Shown here: positions 41,896 to 50,940 of the stretch, piece after piece | Layout of the letters: each line of letters begins with the position of its first letter | How positions within the stretch are numbered: the stretch's first letter is position 1 | From: Flavobacterium sp. SUN052 | GTDB lineage: Bacteria > Bacteroidota > Bacteroidia > Flavobacteriales > Flavobacteriaceae | Length of the DNA: 64,000 nt | Assembly (NCBI RefSeq): GCF_028867935.1 | Contig: NZ_JAPQNS010000023.1 | Coordinates: 6,617 to 70,616, forward strand | Reading direction: 5' to 3' | The notes under the pieces: model-generated | The model's input: only the letters and a program-made list of their open reading frames with translations | Told to the model about the DNA's origin: nothing | Databases searched by the model: none | Translations under genes and position numbers: made by a program

Positions 41896-44316
41896 ATGAA
41901 ACACTTTTTCCACATTAGTTTGGCCCGGCTATGGCTGGGAATCGTTTGCCTGTTGCTCACCTCCAGGGCGGGTATGGCGCAGTTGCAACTCACTAATCAG
42001 CCTGTTAACCCTACGCCTGGCACCACCCGCCCGAGTTTGGCCAATGCGCGGGTGGTCGCAGGAAAACTCTATTTCCAGGCCACATCGCCAAGCAGTTCAA
42101 ACGGCGAACTGGCCGTGACTGATGGTACTGCCGCTGGCACATCGTTGCTCCGAAGCACTACGCCCGTGCCCCGGCAGTTGGGTGAGCCACGAGGCTTTAC
42201 CGAGTTTAACGGACGGGTTTATTTCTCAGCTAACGATGGAGCCAACGGGCGTGAGCTCTGGGCGACGGATGGGACCAGCGCTGGTACCCAGTTAGTGAGA
42301 GATATTCGACCCGGCGCAGGCGACAGCAACCCAGTGCAGTTGGCCGTTGTTAATGGTAAACTGTATTTCATTGCCACCGGTCCGGGTTTAGTGCCGGAGA
42401 TTTGGGTGAGTGATGGCACCGAAGCGGGTACGCGAGCCTTGAGCAGTGCGCTCGGCATTTCGTTAGGAACAACCGTTCGGGAGATTGCCGCGGTAGGGAA
42501 CAAACTGTTCTACGCCACACAAACTAACGATTTGTGGGTGACCGACGGAACCGCTGCTGGCACCCGTTTTCTGAAAGGAGGACCTCTTACACCAGCTATC
42601 CCCGATGGACCACGCTATTTCGCCGGATTAAACCAGCTGACCAGTTACGATGGGCGGCTGATGTTCCGGGGCAATGTGATTCCTATCTATGAAGACGAAC
42701 CCTGGATCAGCGATGGCACTCCCGAAGGTACCAATGTGATCGATATTGTACCGGGTCCGCTGGGCTCGTTTCCGTCAAATCCGTTTGTATATTTCAGCGG
42801 CCGAATGTTTTTTACGACAGGTTTGCCCAGTGCGGCTTTGCGGGCAAGCGATGGCACTTTGGCCGGTACGCAGATCATTAAAACTGGTTTCGCCACCAAC
42901 ATTACCCCATTCAACGGGCGGCTATACTTTACGCTCAATCAACGCGAACTCTGGTCTACCGACGGAACCGCAGCGGGCACCCAGCTCGTCCGTGATTTCA
43001 GCCAGGGGAGCATCCTTCCAGACCCCAACGGCCTGATCGTTTCCAACAACAAACTATATCTGCTCACTGTCCCAACGTTTCCGAGCAGCGGTCGAACACT
43101 TTGGGAAAGCGATGGCACCACTGCCGGAACAAAGGCTGTACCCATGCAAACCACTCTGTTCGGGCGGGCCATCAACGCCATAAACCTCAACGATCAGGTG
43201 CTATTCACCAGTGGCAACGATTTTTCGTCCGACGTTCAATTGTTCAAAGTCACGCCCCCAGCTCCCCCAACTGTCGTTTCTTTCCCCGACCGAACAGGAA
43301 CGGTAGGTGAGTATTATTTCCAAAGCATTGCCTCTATCGTGCCCTCGTCGGGTCCGGCTTCGTACCAGATGGCAGGTTTGCCCCCCGGTCTGGTCTTCGA
43401 TGGGGGATCAGGTGGGTTAATTGGCGGGACACCAACTACGGCCGGGGTTTATTCGGTCACGTATTCCGTTACGAATATGTTCGGGATTATCATCGGGATA
43501 AGCTATTTCAACTTCATTATCAACCCGGCGGGCGGGGGAAGTGCCGCTTTCGCACTCTCCGCCCCCATTTATGATTGTGGGTCGGGTGCGTTCACACTCC
43601 GCACATCGGGTGGTAACGGCTCGCTCATTGAGTATCAGATTCCCGGCATTACCGATTGGACAAGCAACCCTGTGGGCATCATCCCTACCCACATCAGGCA
43701 GGACGCCAACAGTATGCCCTTGATGTTGCGGGCACGGCAGGGCGGCACCATTGTAGGAATGACATTTAATTTTGTTACGGCCTGTGGTGGGTCGGGCGGA
43801 GGTACGTTACAGCTTCTGGCTCCCACCTATAACTGCGCTACCGGGGCTATTACTTTCAACACGAGTGGAGGCAACGGTTCACCCATTACGTTTACTGCCC
43901 CCGGCATTCAGCGGGCGTCGGCTACCAGCAACACCGGCACCGTGGAAGCCGGTCTTCGGGCCGATCCTAAACTGATCGTGATTTCGGCCACACAAAACGG
44001 TGTTAGTGCCACGTACACCTTTAACCCGGCCTGTTTGAGTTTGCGGCAGGCTGCTGAACTCGAGAACAGTCTGAGCGTTCGCGTACTGGGGAACCCAGTA
44101 GTAGGCAAGCAGGTAGACGTTGAGATTAGTGGTGCGGAGGGACAGCCAGTGACGGTACAGCTGATAGATACACAGGGACGCCCACTGACCGAGGAAGTGA
44201 TTAAACAGGCTACTAAAACAGAACGCCGAACTTTACCGATGAACGGCGCACCGGGCGTGTATTTAGTACGGGTGAACACCCCTACGCAAAGCCAAACGAT
44301 CAAAATTATGCACTAA
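41896..44316 (+). CDS. T9SS type A cargo with DGTxxGT repeats
   Basis: The 806-residue protein has a signal peptide (LWLGIVCLLLTSRAGMAQ). About eight repeats with the core ELWATDGTSAGTQLVRDI lie in residues 50-430 and may form a beta-propeller. An Ig-like PPGLVFDGGSGGLIGGTPTTAGVY segment follows, then two copies of a glycine-rich unit (PIYDCGSGAFTLRTSGGNGS, PTYNCATGAITFNTSGGNGS). The C-terminus is a type A T9SS sorting domain (EISGAEGQPVTVQLIDTQGR, NGAPGVYLVRVNTPTQSQTIKI). It is a close relative in architecture of the protein at 23798-26332. Confidence 0.88.
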   Translation: MKHFFHISLARLWLGIVCLLLTSRAGMAQLQLTNQPVNPTPGTTRPSLANARVVAGKLYFQATSPSSSNGELAVTDGTAAGTSLLRSTTPVPRQLGEPRGFTEFNGRVYFSANDGANGRELWATDGTSAGTQLVRDIRPGAGDSNPVQLAVVNGKLYFIATGPGLVPEIWVSDGTEAGTRALSSALGISLGTTVREIAAVGNKLFYATQTNDLWVTDGTAAGTRFLKGGPLTPAIPDGPRYFAGLNQLTSYDGRLMFRGNVIPIYEDEPWISDGTPEGTNVIDIVPGPLGSFPSNPFVYFSGRMFFTTGLPSAALRASDGTLAGTQIIKTGFATNITPFNGRLYFTLNQRELWSTDGTAAGTQLVRDFSQGSILPDPNGLIVSNNKLYLLTVPTFPSSGRTLWESDGTTAGTKAVPMQTTLFGRAINAINLNDQVLFTSGNDFSSDVQLFKVTPPAPPTVVSFPDRTGTVGEYYFQSIASIVPSSGPASYQMAGLPPGLVFDGGSGGLIGGTPTTAGVYSVTYSVTNMFGIIIGISYFNFIINPAGGGSAAFALSAPIYDCGSGAFTLRTSGGNGSLIEYQIPGITDWTSNPVGIIPTHIRQDANSMPLMLRARQGGTIVGMTFNFVTACGGSGGGTLQLLAPTYNCATGAITFNTSGGNGSPITFTAPGIQRASATSNTGTVEAGLRADPKLIVISATQNGVSATYTFNPACLSLRQAAELENSLSVRVLGNPVVGKQVDVEISGAEGQPVTVQLIDTQGRPLTEEVIKQATKTERRTLPMNGAPGVYLVRVNTPTQSQTIKIMH

Positions 44317-44328
44317 TCAAGCATAATT

Positions 44329-44362
44329 CAGCCCGCCAGATCGCTATTGATCTGACGGGCTG
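44329..44362. terminator. Hairpin between convergent genes
   Basis: CAGCCCGCCAGATC and GATCTGACGGGCTG pair at 13 of 14 positions with a six-base loop. There is no strong T-run, so it may act on both strands only weakly. Confidence 0.6.
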
Positions 44363-44397
44363 AGTTCACTCTCTCATCACGTTTATACCGTGGTAGT

Positions 44398-44631
44398 TTA
44401 TTGCAATGGCACCGCTTTTCGGAGTAAATCTTTGCGAACTTTTTCGGCTGCCGCCAGATCTGTCAGACTTACACCCAGTTGCTTTCTGAGCGTCGGTGAC
44501 GTGTCGAGAAACTCGCGGGCGATCTGGATTAATAAAGCCGCCGTGGCCGCGCCATTCGTTTTCCGGCGTGATGTACGGGCGGTTGCAGTTGTATTGTAAA
44601 CGGCGGAATGATTCAGTTTCAAAAAGTCCAT
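44398..44631 (-). CDS. Short hypothetical protein
   Basis: The 77-residue frame has a balanced, soluble composition (TNGAATAALLIQIAREFLDTSPTLRKQLGVSLTDLAAAEKVRKDLL) and looks helical. No family is recognised. An AT-rich stretch with TTTTTG lies about 40 bases upstream of its ATG, consistent with a promoter but not proof. It could be a chance frame. Confidence 0.45.
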   Translation of the reverse strand: MDFLKLNHSAVYNTTATARTSRRKTNGAATAALLIQIAREFLDTSPTLRKQLGVSLTDLAAAEKVRKDLLRKAVPLQ

Positions 44632-44757
44632 ACAGGGGCGATATTGGTTGTTTATGCTCTACTAATAGAACAAAAATGAGCCAACTTTCAGCACGAAAAA
44701 CGGACTTTTTTGCACACAGAATTGATGATTTATAGGCACTTTCAGACCTTTTAGAGT

Positions 44758-46662
44758 TTAGTTGGCCAGCACGCCAATTTTCAAAAAACTAGCTCCCTGT
44801 TTACCGTGATATACCCGGTGGGTAGCCTTCTGATAGTCGGATTCTTTGGCGCTAAAAATGGGCACAAACGTCTGTGGATTTCGGTCGCTCCAGGGGAAAC
44901 AGGAACTTTGAACCTGCACCATAAGCCGATGCCCTTTTTTGAATGTGTGCAACACATCCTGCAACTCTACAGTGACCTGCGTTGGCTGATTGGGCGTAAA
45001 CGGAGCGGGCTTACTGACATTGTTACGATAGCGTCCCCGAATTATCTCACTACGAATCAACTGCTGATAGTTGCCATAAACTACATCCGGTTTTTTAGGA
45101 TTCTGTGGAGCATCCGGTGGATACACGTCAATAACTTTCACCACCCAGTCGGCATCGGTGCCTGTGGTCGACACGGTAAGTTGAGCGACGATTGGCCCGG
45201 CCAGGGTCAGGTCTTCGGTGAGGGCGTCGGTTTGAAACGTCAGCACATCGGGTCGCGATGAGGCAAATCGCTGATCTTCGACCATGTATTCCGCCGAGAA
45301 CCCATCATTGATCTTACTGGAAAATGGCACTGGGTGAGCCGGGTCCGACGGAAATTCGGAATAGGGAGCCCCCGTTGCCAATGGGGTAAAGCTGAGTTTG
45401 CCGCTACCGCCCAGGTACAGTTGTTTTTGCGCCGTTCCAGCGGGCGGGTACGTATCGAACGAACGCCAGCGATTAGAGCCGGTTTCAAACAAGGTAGCTT
45501 CGGGTAAGCCCAAAGGAGTGGCTTCGTTGAAGAGGTAATGCCTGAAAAATTTAGCTTCGATATTCTCCTGATAGTAAGGCGACGTTTTGGACCCAAAATC
45601 CTGATCGGCCAGTGTTTGACCCGATGTGCCAGCCCAACCGCCGTGTACCCAGGGACCTACCACAAAGATGTTCTGAATGCCGGGGTTCTGTTTTTCGATG
45701 GCCTTGTAGGTATTAAACGTGCCGTATAAATCCTGCTCATCGTACCAGCCACCCACAACCATAACGGCCGGTTTGATGCCTTTCAGATGCGGCAGAATGT
45801 TCCGCTTCTTCCAGTGTTCGTCGTAGTCAGGATGTTCGAAATTTTCGTGGTAGTATTTGTTCCGGCCCTTGTAAAACTGGCTTTCCGAGTTGGCTGTTGG
45901 CCCCATGTTCAGGTAGTAATGGTAGCCATCGGGATCGTTGATGTCGAATAGCGCTGGTGGGTTTTGCTTCGTTGGCTGTTTATGTTCCTGAAAAAACGTG
46001 TAAAAGCCGAAGTTGGCTGCTATCATAAACGCCCCGTTATGAAACGCGTCGTCGCGCCAGAGGTCGGCCATGGGGGCTTGTGGAGAGGAAGCTTTTAGTG
46101 CCGGGTGTCCCGATACCGATCCGGCAGAGGCAAAAAAGCCGGGATAACTAATGCCCCATTGGCCCACATTACCATTATTGGCCGGAACATTTTTCAATAA
46201 CCAGTCGATGGTATCATACGTGTCCGACGCTTCATCATGGTCAGCGGTTCCTTTTTTCACATCCACATGCGGGGTCATTTCTACAAACGTTCCTTCCGAT
46301 GCCCAGCGTCCACGAACATCCTGATAAACAACAATGTAGTTTTCGCGCAGCATAAAGGGATTGGCACCAACGCGCCGACGGAAACGATCCGTGCCATAGG
46401 GCTGGCAGCTATAAGGCGTCCGCTGCATAATGATCGGATGCTTTACAGTCTGGTCTTTCGGTGCGTAAACCTGCGTAAACAGCTTGGTACCATCGCGCAT
46501 GGGCACCATGTATTCAAATTTCTGGTAATTCTCCCGCACATAAGCCGAGTCTTGAGCGGCCGTGAACGGGTAAGGCTGGGCCGACGCTTTGGTTGCGGGT
46601 AGCGATGATTGAGCAACGGCAAAAACCGGGATCAGCAACAGGAGTGTAAGTAGTGTTTTCAA
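44758..46662 (-). CDS. CocE/NonD-type serine hydrolase
   Basis: The 634-residue protein has a signal peptide (LLTLLLLIPVFAVAQS). It belongs to the X-Pro dipeptidyl-peptidase/CocE group: VPMRDGTKLFTQVYAPKD at the start, YVVVYQDVRGRWASEGTF-like sequence, GNVGQWGISYPGFFASAGSVSGHPALKA with the nucleophile Ser in GISYPG, MVVGGWYDEQDLYGTF with the acid, and GPWVHGGW with the catalytic His. The C-terminal jelly-roll (FKKGHRLMVQVQSSCFPWSDRNPQTF) is typical. It is probably a periplasmic alpha-amino-acid ester hydrolase or acylase; the substrate is not known. It is divergent from the quinone oxidoreductase gene. Confidence 0.9.
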   Translation of the reverse strand: MKTLLTLLLLIPVFAVAQSSLPATKASAQPYPFTAAQDSAYVRENYQKFEYMVPMRDGTKLFTQVYAPKDQTVKHPIIMQRTPYSCQPYGTDRFRRRVGANPFMLRENYIVVYQDVRGRWASEGTFVEMTPHVDVKKGTADHDEASDTYDTIDWLLKNVPANNGNVGQWGISYPGFFASAGSVSGHPALKASSPQAPMADLWRDDAFHNGAFMIAANFGFYTFFQEHKQPTKQNPPALFDINDPDGYHYYLNMGPTANSESQFYKGRNKYYHENFEHPDYDEHWKKRNILPHLKGIKPAVMVVGGWYDEQDLYGTFNTYKAIEKQNPGIQNIFVVGPWVHGGWAGTSGQTLADQDFGSKTSPYYQENIEAKFFRHYLFNEATPLGLPEATLFETGSNRWRSFDTYPPAGTAQKQLYLGGSGKLSFTPLATGAPYSEFPSDPAHPVPFSSKINDGFSAEYMVEDQRFASSRPDVLTFQTDALTEDLTLAGPIVAQLTVSTTGTDADWVVKVIDVYPPDAPQNPKKPDVVYGNYQQLIRSEIIRGRYRNNVSKPAPFTPNQPTQVTVELQDVLHTFKKGHRLMVQVQSSCFPWSDRNPQTFVPIFSAKESDYQKATHRVYHGKQGASFLKIGVLAN

Positions 46663-46684
46663 CAGAAGGCTGGAATAAAGTTGT

Positions 46685-46701
46685 TATTTTGATGCAAAAT
46701 A
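46685..46701. promoter_or_regulatory. Palindrome in divergent promoter region, possible operator
   Basis: TATTTTG-ATG-CAAAATA is a perfect 7-3-7 inverted repeat in the 67-base spacer between the divergent hydrolase and quinone oxidoreductase genes. Its arms resemble half of a -7 box, so it could serve as an operator or as overlapping promoter elements for both strands. Confidence 0.5.
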
Positions 46702-46729
46702 GGCTCTAATTAGTCCTCGTTGTACCTGC

Positions 46730-47692
46730 ATGAAGGCAATCCTTATTACCCGTCCCGGCGACAGCGCCGTTCTTCAGCTTCAGGAGTCCCCCACTCCCCA
46801 ACCCCAACGCAACCAGGTCTTGATCCGGGTGCGCGCAGCGGGAGTTAACCGAAGCGATCTGCTCCAGCGCGAAGGAGGCTATGGCCCCAATCCATCAGGC
46901 CAGATTCCGGGCCTCGAAGTTGCGGGTACGATCGAGCAGTGCGGCCCCGACGTTGACCGCTGGCAACCCGGCGACGCGGTTTGTGCCCTGATTGCAGGTG
47001 GAGGATACGCCGAATTTGTTATCGTCGACCAGCGTCATTGCCTGCCCGTTCCCGCACAGCTGAGCTTCGCTCAGGCAGCCTCCCTACCCGAAACCATATT
47101 GACCGTTTGGTCCACGGTGTTTGATTGGGCCAAGCTGAAAGCGGGTGAAAACCTCCTGGTTCACGGCGGCAGTAGCGGTATCGGCATCACGGCAATTCAG
47201 TTGGCCAAAGCGTTTGGGGCGAATGCGTATGCCACGGCGGGTAGCGCCGAAAAATGTGCGGTTTGTGAACAGTTGGGCGCCGTCAAATGCATCAATTACA
47301 CACAGGAAGATTTTGAGCAAGCCCTGGCTGGAGTGGGTATCGATGTTGTTCTGGATATGGTTGGGGGAGCGTACACATCCAAGAATCTGCGGTTGATGAA
47401 AACCGACGGACGACTGATGTTCATCAACGCCATGCAGGGAGCCGACAGTCAGATCCACATTCCGACGCTGATGCAAAAGCGAATTATAATCAGTGGGAGT
47501 ATGCTAAAGCCCCGCGACGACGATTTCAAGGCTACTCTGACAGCTGCGGTAGAACAGCACGTATGGCCCCTACTGAGCGATGGTCGCTTTACTCCCGTAA
47601 TTGATCGAATCTTTCCTTTAGCCGAAGCCGCCCGGGCTCAGGACCGGATGGCCAGCAGTGAACACATTGGAAAGATCATGCTGGAAGTCTAA
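46730..47692 (+). CDS. NADPH:quinone oxidoreductase, PIG3/TP53I3 type
   Basis: The 320-residue medium-chain dehydrogenase has ITRPGDSAVLQLQESP, VRAAGVNRSDLLQREGGYGP, PGLEVAGTIEQCGPD, and the NADPH loop LVHGGSSGIGITAIQLAKAFGA. The typical ending is PVIDRIFPLAEAARAQDRMASSEHIGKIML. No zinc-ligand cysteines are seen, which agrees with the zinc-free quinone oxidoreductases. It acts in the cytoplasm on quinones or similar electrophiles. Confidence 0.92.
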   Translation: MKAILITRPGDSAVLQLQESPTPQPQRNQVLIRVRAAGVNRSDLLQREGGYGPNPSGQIPGLEVAGTIEQCGPDVDRWQPGDAVCALIAGGGYAEFVIVDQRHCLPVPAQLSFAQAASLPETILTVWSTVFDWAKLKAGENLLVHGGSSGIGITAIQLAKAFGANAYATAGSAEKCAVCEQLGAVKCINYTQEDFEQALAGVGIDVVLDMVGGAYTSKNLRLMKTDGRLMFINAMQGADSQIHIPTLMQKRIIISGSMLKPRDDDFKATLTAAVEQHVWPLLSDGRFTPVIDRIFPLAEAARAQDRMASSEHIGKIMLEV

Positions 47693-47998
47693 GACCAGTC
47701 TATAGTGTAGTGAGTTGAGTTTTTTTACGTAACACATTTCGTGCGATTGCAGGGTACGGTTACTCATCGGGTGACCATGTGTATTACTATGGATTTATTT
47801 TTTCGGGTACTGGAATTTTTACCCTTATAACATCAATGGTAAATCCATTGGGTTGGAGTAGAACCAAAACAAGTGGGTTGAATTCATTCCTTGACCGTTC
47901 GCTCAATCCTGCTCCCCTCTTGTTTCCAGTCGCCAAATCCAGCGCGACTAACGGCAAAAGATCTCAAACCAGTATTCAGCTATTAAAAATCCCGATTT
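47693..47998. other. Spacer without recognised gene
   Basis: This 306-base gap holds short open frames with poor protein composition and no repeat or strong hairpin. I see only a probable promoter region for the following lipoprotein gene. Confidence 0.4.
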
Positions 47999-48679
47999 AT
48001 GAAAACCACATTTCGTATCCTCACCACTGTCCTTTTGTTCGCCGGTTCGGGTATGAGCCTGACTTCCTGCAAGAAAAACGAAGACGTTGATCCCACAAAA
48101 GGATTTTCAACTCGCATTCAGACTATCGTAGCTCAGGCCGATATTGACAAACTGAGGTCGCGGGGTATGTTGATCAATGAAGGGTCACAGCCACCTAATA
48201 TTGAAGGTCTCTTCGTCTCTTCGCCCCACACGCTCGTCAGTCCGTATGGTGCTGAAGATACGTATCAGGTTGGCGATGAATTCAACGATCTGATTCTTCG
48301 CTTTTCGGAACAGAACGGAGCCGATCAGTCGGCCAAGGTTGAAATTAAAACCAGTGGTTCTACCGCAACGGGCGTTGGCGGTTTCCTGTCAGGGAATGGG
48401 AATAAGTTCACCTTCTTTGCCGAACTGGACTTCGTTAGTGGTAGCGTAACGGGTAAGCAGGTGCGGATATTCTCGGGGGAGATTACCGCCGATGGCATCA
48501 AGGATTTCTACACGACGATCTTCTTCAAAAGCAAGAATGACCCAAACAACACCCAAATTCCGGTAGGTGTCTCGCGGATCATTAAAGATGGCAATGGCCT
48601 GGCCAGCAAACGGAGTACATTCCGGATCGCTACGATTGAGGGCGTAGCACTGGCTTCAGAATCGTCGATGGATAAATAA
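47999..48679 (+). CDS. Lipoprotein of unknown function
   Basis: The 226-residue protein has a lipoprotein signal (VLLFAGSGMSLTSCKKNEDVDP). The mature part has a Thr/Ser-rich beta pattern (VEIKTSGSTATGVGGFLSGNGNKFTFFAELDF, GKQVRIFSGEITADGIKDFYTTIFFK). No family is recognised. It is probably anchored in the outer membrane and followed by a hairpin terminator and another lipoprotein gene. Confidence 0.7.
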   Translation: MKTTFRILTTVLLFAGSGMSLTSCKKNEDVDPTKGFSTRIQTIVAQADIDKLRSRGMLINEGSQPPNIEGLFVSSPHTLVSPYGAEDTYQVGDEFNDLILRFSEQNGADQSAKVEIKTSGSTATGVGGFLSGNGNKFTFFAELDFVSGSVTGKQVRIFSGEITADGIKDFYTTIFFKSKNDPNNTQIPVGVSRIIKDGNGLASKRSTFRIATIEGVALASESSMDK

Positions 48680-48828
48680 TAGAATTAGATTGCCGCTTTT
48701 GTTTCCACTCGTTCACTTTCCACGACTAAGTAGTCAGATAACAACGGCTGTATTCACCCATTTATTCAGACACTCGATTACCCGAGCCCATAACAGTACG
48801 CATAGGTTGGATGATAGGATGAGTAGAT

Positions 48829-48863
48829 TCCCCCGGATGGCCCTACCGACCGGGGGATTTTTT
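48829..48863 (+). terminator. Terminator between the two lipoprotein genes
   Basis: TCCCCCGG and CCGGGGGA form an eight-base stem followed by six T. Confidence 0.85.
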
Positions 48864-48957
48864 GTATCTTACTCCGGCACGACTTTTGAGCTAGCGGACG
48901 TACGATCTGCCGATTTTAGGCGTTCTTTGCAATGAGCTATCCCATAGAGTTTCTGTC

Positions 48958-49575
48958 ATGTCACGATTAACCATTCTTTCCCGGCCACGATCCGCTTTCT
49001 CTACCCTTCTCATTATCGGCGTTTTAGCAGTCACTAACTCCTGCATCCCCGATTTTCTGGTGAAAGAACCCGATTGGGTGGAGATTGAAAAAGGCATGTA
49101 CGAGCCTACCCTGAAACGAAAAGAGGGAATGCTCATTAGCCCCCGCGAAGTGTCGGCAACGGTCATGTTCGACAGCACCTGCATGTACGATATTACCCAG
49201 GTCGATGAGTATGACTACAATAAGATCTTTGGACTTGGCTTTTTAGGTGCCGACGATCAGCATTATGGACAAGCGCCCCATCAGGTGGATGGTGCGCGGG
49301 TTGCCTGGCGTTGGAATCCGAAAAAGAACCAGATTGACCTTGGGGCCTATGCCTACGTGGAAGGGAAGCGGATTGTGTATGATCTGGGCGGTATGAAAAT
49401 CAACGAGGAACGGCGACTGACGATCAAAATTGATTACACCAATAAAGTCTACAAAATCCTCGACGGCCCCGATATTCCGTTTACGCACAAGAAAACCATC
49501 GCCTACCGCAACGGGCTATATTTCGGTGGCAATCAACCGGCTCCCCAAAAAATCCGGGTGATGATTAAGTATTGA
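48958..49575 (+). CDS. Lipoprotein of unknown function
   Basis: The 205-residue protein has a signal with lipobox (STLLIIGVLAVTNSCIPDF). The mature part contains FDSTCMYDITQVDEYDYNKIFGLGFLG, ARVAWRWNPKKNQIDLGAYAYVEGKRIVYDLGG, and looks like a beta-sandwich with many aromatic residues. No family is recognised. It stands in its own transcription unit. Confidence 0.7.
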   Translation: MSRLTILSRPRSAFSTLLIIGVLAVTNSCIPDFLVKEPDWVEIEKGMYEPTLKRKEGMLISPREVSATVMFDSTCMYDITQVDEYDYNKIFGLGFLGADDQHYGQAPHQVDGARVAWRWNPKKNQIDLGAYAYVEGKRIVYDLGGMKINEERRLTIKIDYTNKVYKILDGPDIPFTHKKTIAYRNGLYFGGNQPAPQKIRVMIKY

Positions 49576-50062
49576 AACCTGTGCGATAACATACTGCGTA
49601 ATAACGCCTTCCTTTTCCCCTTTCGGGCTCTAACAGTTACTTTTTGCGCTTACGGGCTGCCAAAATACTGACTCCGTTTGTCATAAATACGTAGGTGCCT
49701 TCGCCCTGGCCATTCGTTCGAATTGGTCTATATGCATGCTGTACTGCCCACGAACCCACGTATGGTGGCGGTTTTTGAGGATTTCCTGTACAACTCACAA
49801 TCAGGCTATTTAATGTGACACTAGGAAAGGTACCACCTTACTCTAGCTTCAACACCGTTTGCTCAACGGCTCAGTAATGCGGGATTTTATGCAAAAGATC
49901 CTGCCACTCACACAAAACTACTTGGTATCCTGTTTGCGAACCGGCAGGTTCGTGCGACAAATAGCCCAAATAGGCTGGTTGCCTCCTCGCGACTATGACT
50001 GTCACTACTTCGCCAGTATACCAGCCAACCTCAATACATTCACCACTAACTCTTTCACAATC
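49576..50062. other. Long spacer with a coding relic
   Basis: This 487-base gap contains the open minus-strand fragment described at 49637-49837. The rest (about 49840-50062) has an open plus frame from 49859 that is not protein-like before the membrane protein start at 50063. No RNA gene or repeat is recognised. Confidence 0.4.
49637..49837 (-). pseudogene. Possible C-terminal gene relic
   Basis: The minus strand is open for 66 codons between two stops, without a start codon at its beginning. It reads as protein-like text: FPSVTLNSLIVSCTGNPQKPP, PYVGSWAVQHAYRPIRTNGQ, GEGTYVFMTNGVSILAARKRK. The composition (ending in a basic tail) suits the end of an exported protein, but no family is recognised. 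It may be the remains of a decayed gene or a chance frame. Confidence 0.3.
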
Positions 50063-50764
50063 ATGGAAAAATCGTTTAAAAACATCGGCTATTTTTTCGT
50101 CCTGATCTGGATAACGGCTCTCATCGGGTTTCATCAAACCTACACTATTTTCTTCCCCACGTTTAAAGGGTTTCGCTGGGAACAGCATTTTCACGGGGCA
50201 ATGCTCATGGCCTGGTTTTTTATGCTCATTGTGCAACCCTTTCTGATAAAGTTTGGGAAGAATGACTGGCACCGCATCATTGGCAAAATCGGTTACGTAT
50301 TGGCTCCACTGGTTTGCTTCTCTATTTTGGAAGTAAGTCGGCTGGTCTATTTGCGGGAAACCGCACACCGGCCCGAAAACGAGGTGCTTTCACAATTATC
50401 GCTAGATATACCGGCCATTTTAACTTTTGGGCTGTTTGCGCTGCTTGCCTTTGTGTATCAGAAACAACCAGCAGCCCATATGCGCTACATGATTGCTACT
50501 TCGCTACTCATGATTGGGCCGGGATTGGGACGGGCCTTGATCATTTTTGGCGGTATTCCGTTTCCAGTATCCGTTATGGCTGTCCTCTTTCTGTCGACCT
50601 TTATTGCTGTGGTATTTCTGTTGGTAGACATCCGAAACCGAAAAAGCCCGATTCCTTTTCTGGTCATTTCTCTCGTTCTCTCACTCAATCTGTTTTGTTG
50701 GCTATTCCAGACCTCCGACTGGTGGCTCATGTTTGCCAAAACATTTGCCAACATCTTTTTTTGA
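50063..50764 (+). CDS. Six- to seven-helix membrane protein, DUF2306-like
   Basis: The 233-residue protein has about six to seven membrane segments (IGYFFVLIWITALIGF, MLMAWFFMLIVQPFLI, IGYVLAPLVCFSILEV, ILTFGLFALLAFVY, and others). Conserved-looking His and Trp residues in RWEQHFHGAMLMAW and DWHRIIGKIGYVLAP recall the DUF2306 type of predicted haem- or quinone-associated membrane proteins, but the match is weak. Function unknown. The start at 50063 (MEKSFKNIGYFF) is chosen because the preceding frame is not protein-like. Confidence 0.65.
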   Translation: MEKSFKNIGYFFVLIWITALIGFHQTYTIFFPTFKGFRWEQHFHGAMLMAWFFMLIVQPFLIKFGKNDWHRIIGKIGYVLAPLVCFSILEVSRLVYLRETAHRPENEVLSQLSLDIPAILTFGLFALLAFVYQKQPAAHMRYMIATSLLMIGPGLGRALIIFGGIPFPVSVMAVLFLSTFIAVVFLLVDIRNRKSPIPFLVISLVLSLNLFCWLFQTSDWWLMFAKTFANIFF

Positions 50765-50940
50765 GACTGCCTGTTTCTACATTCCAGATTTTCAGGACGA
50801 ATAACACAACCTGTCGCTCGCTTACCGGAGACATTACTGAGTAGTTTTCCGGAAAAGACAGGTGTGACTATTTCCCGTGCCAGAGGTCAAATTCATGACG
50901 TCGGGCACGGCCGTCAGCTAACCTGTAAAATCTCATTTCC

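Noticed and set aside
47779..48090. Plus-strand frame overlapping the start of the lipoprotein at 47999
   Set aside because: It is in another frame than the signal peptide and reads as random text rich in Pro, Arg and Ser.
48690..48935. Plus-strand frame of 81 codons between two lipoprotein genes
   Set aside because: It runs through a strong hairpin terminator and has no protein-like features.
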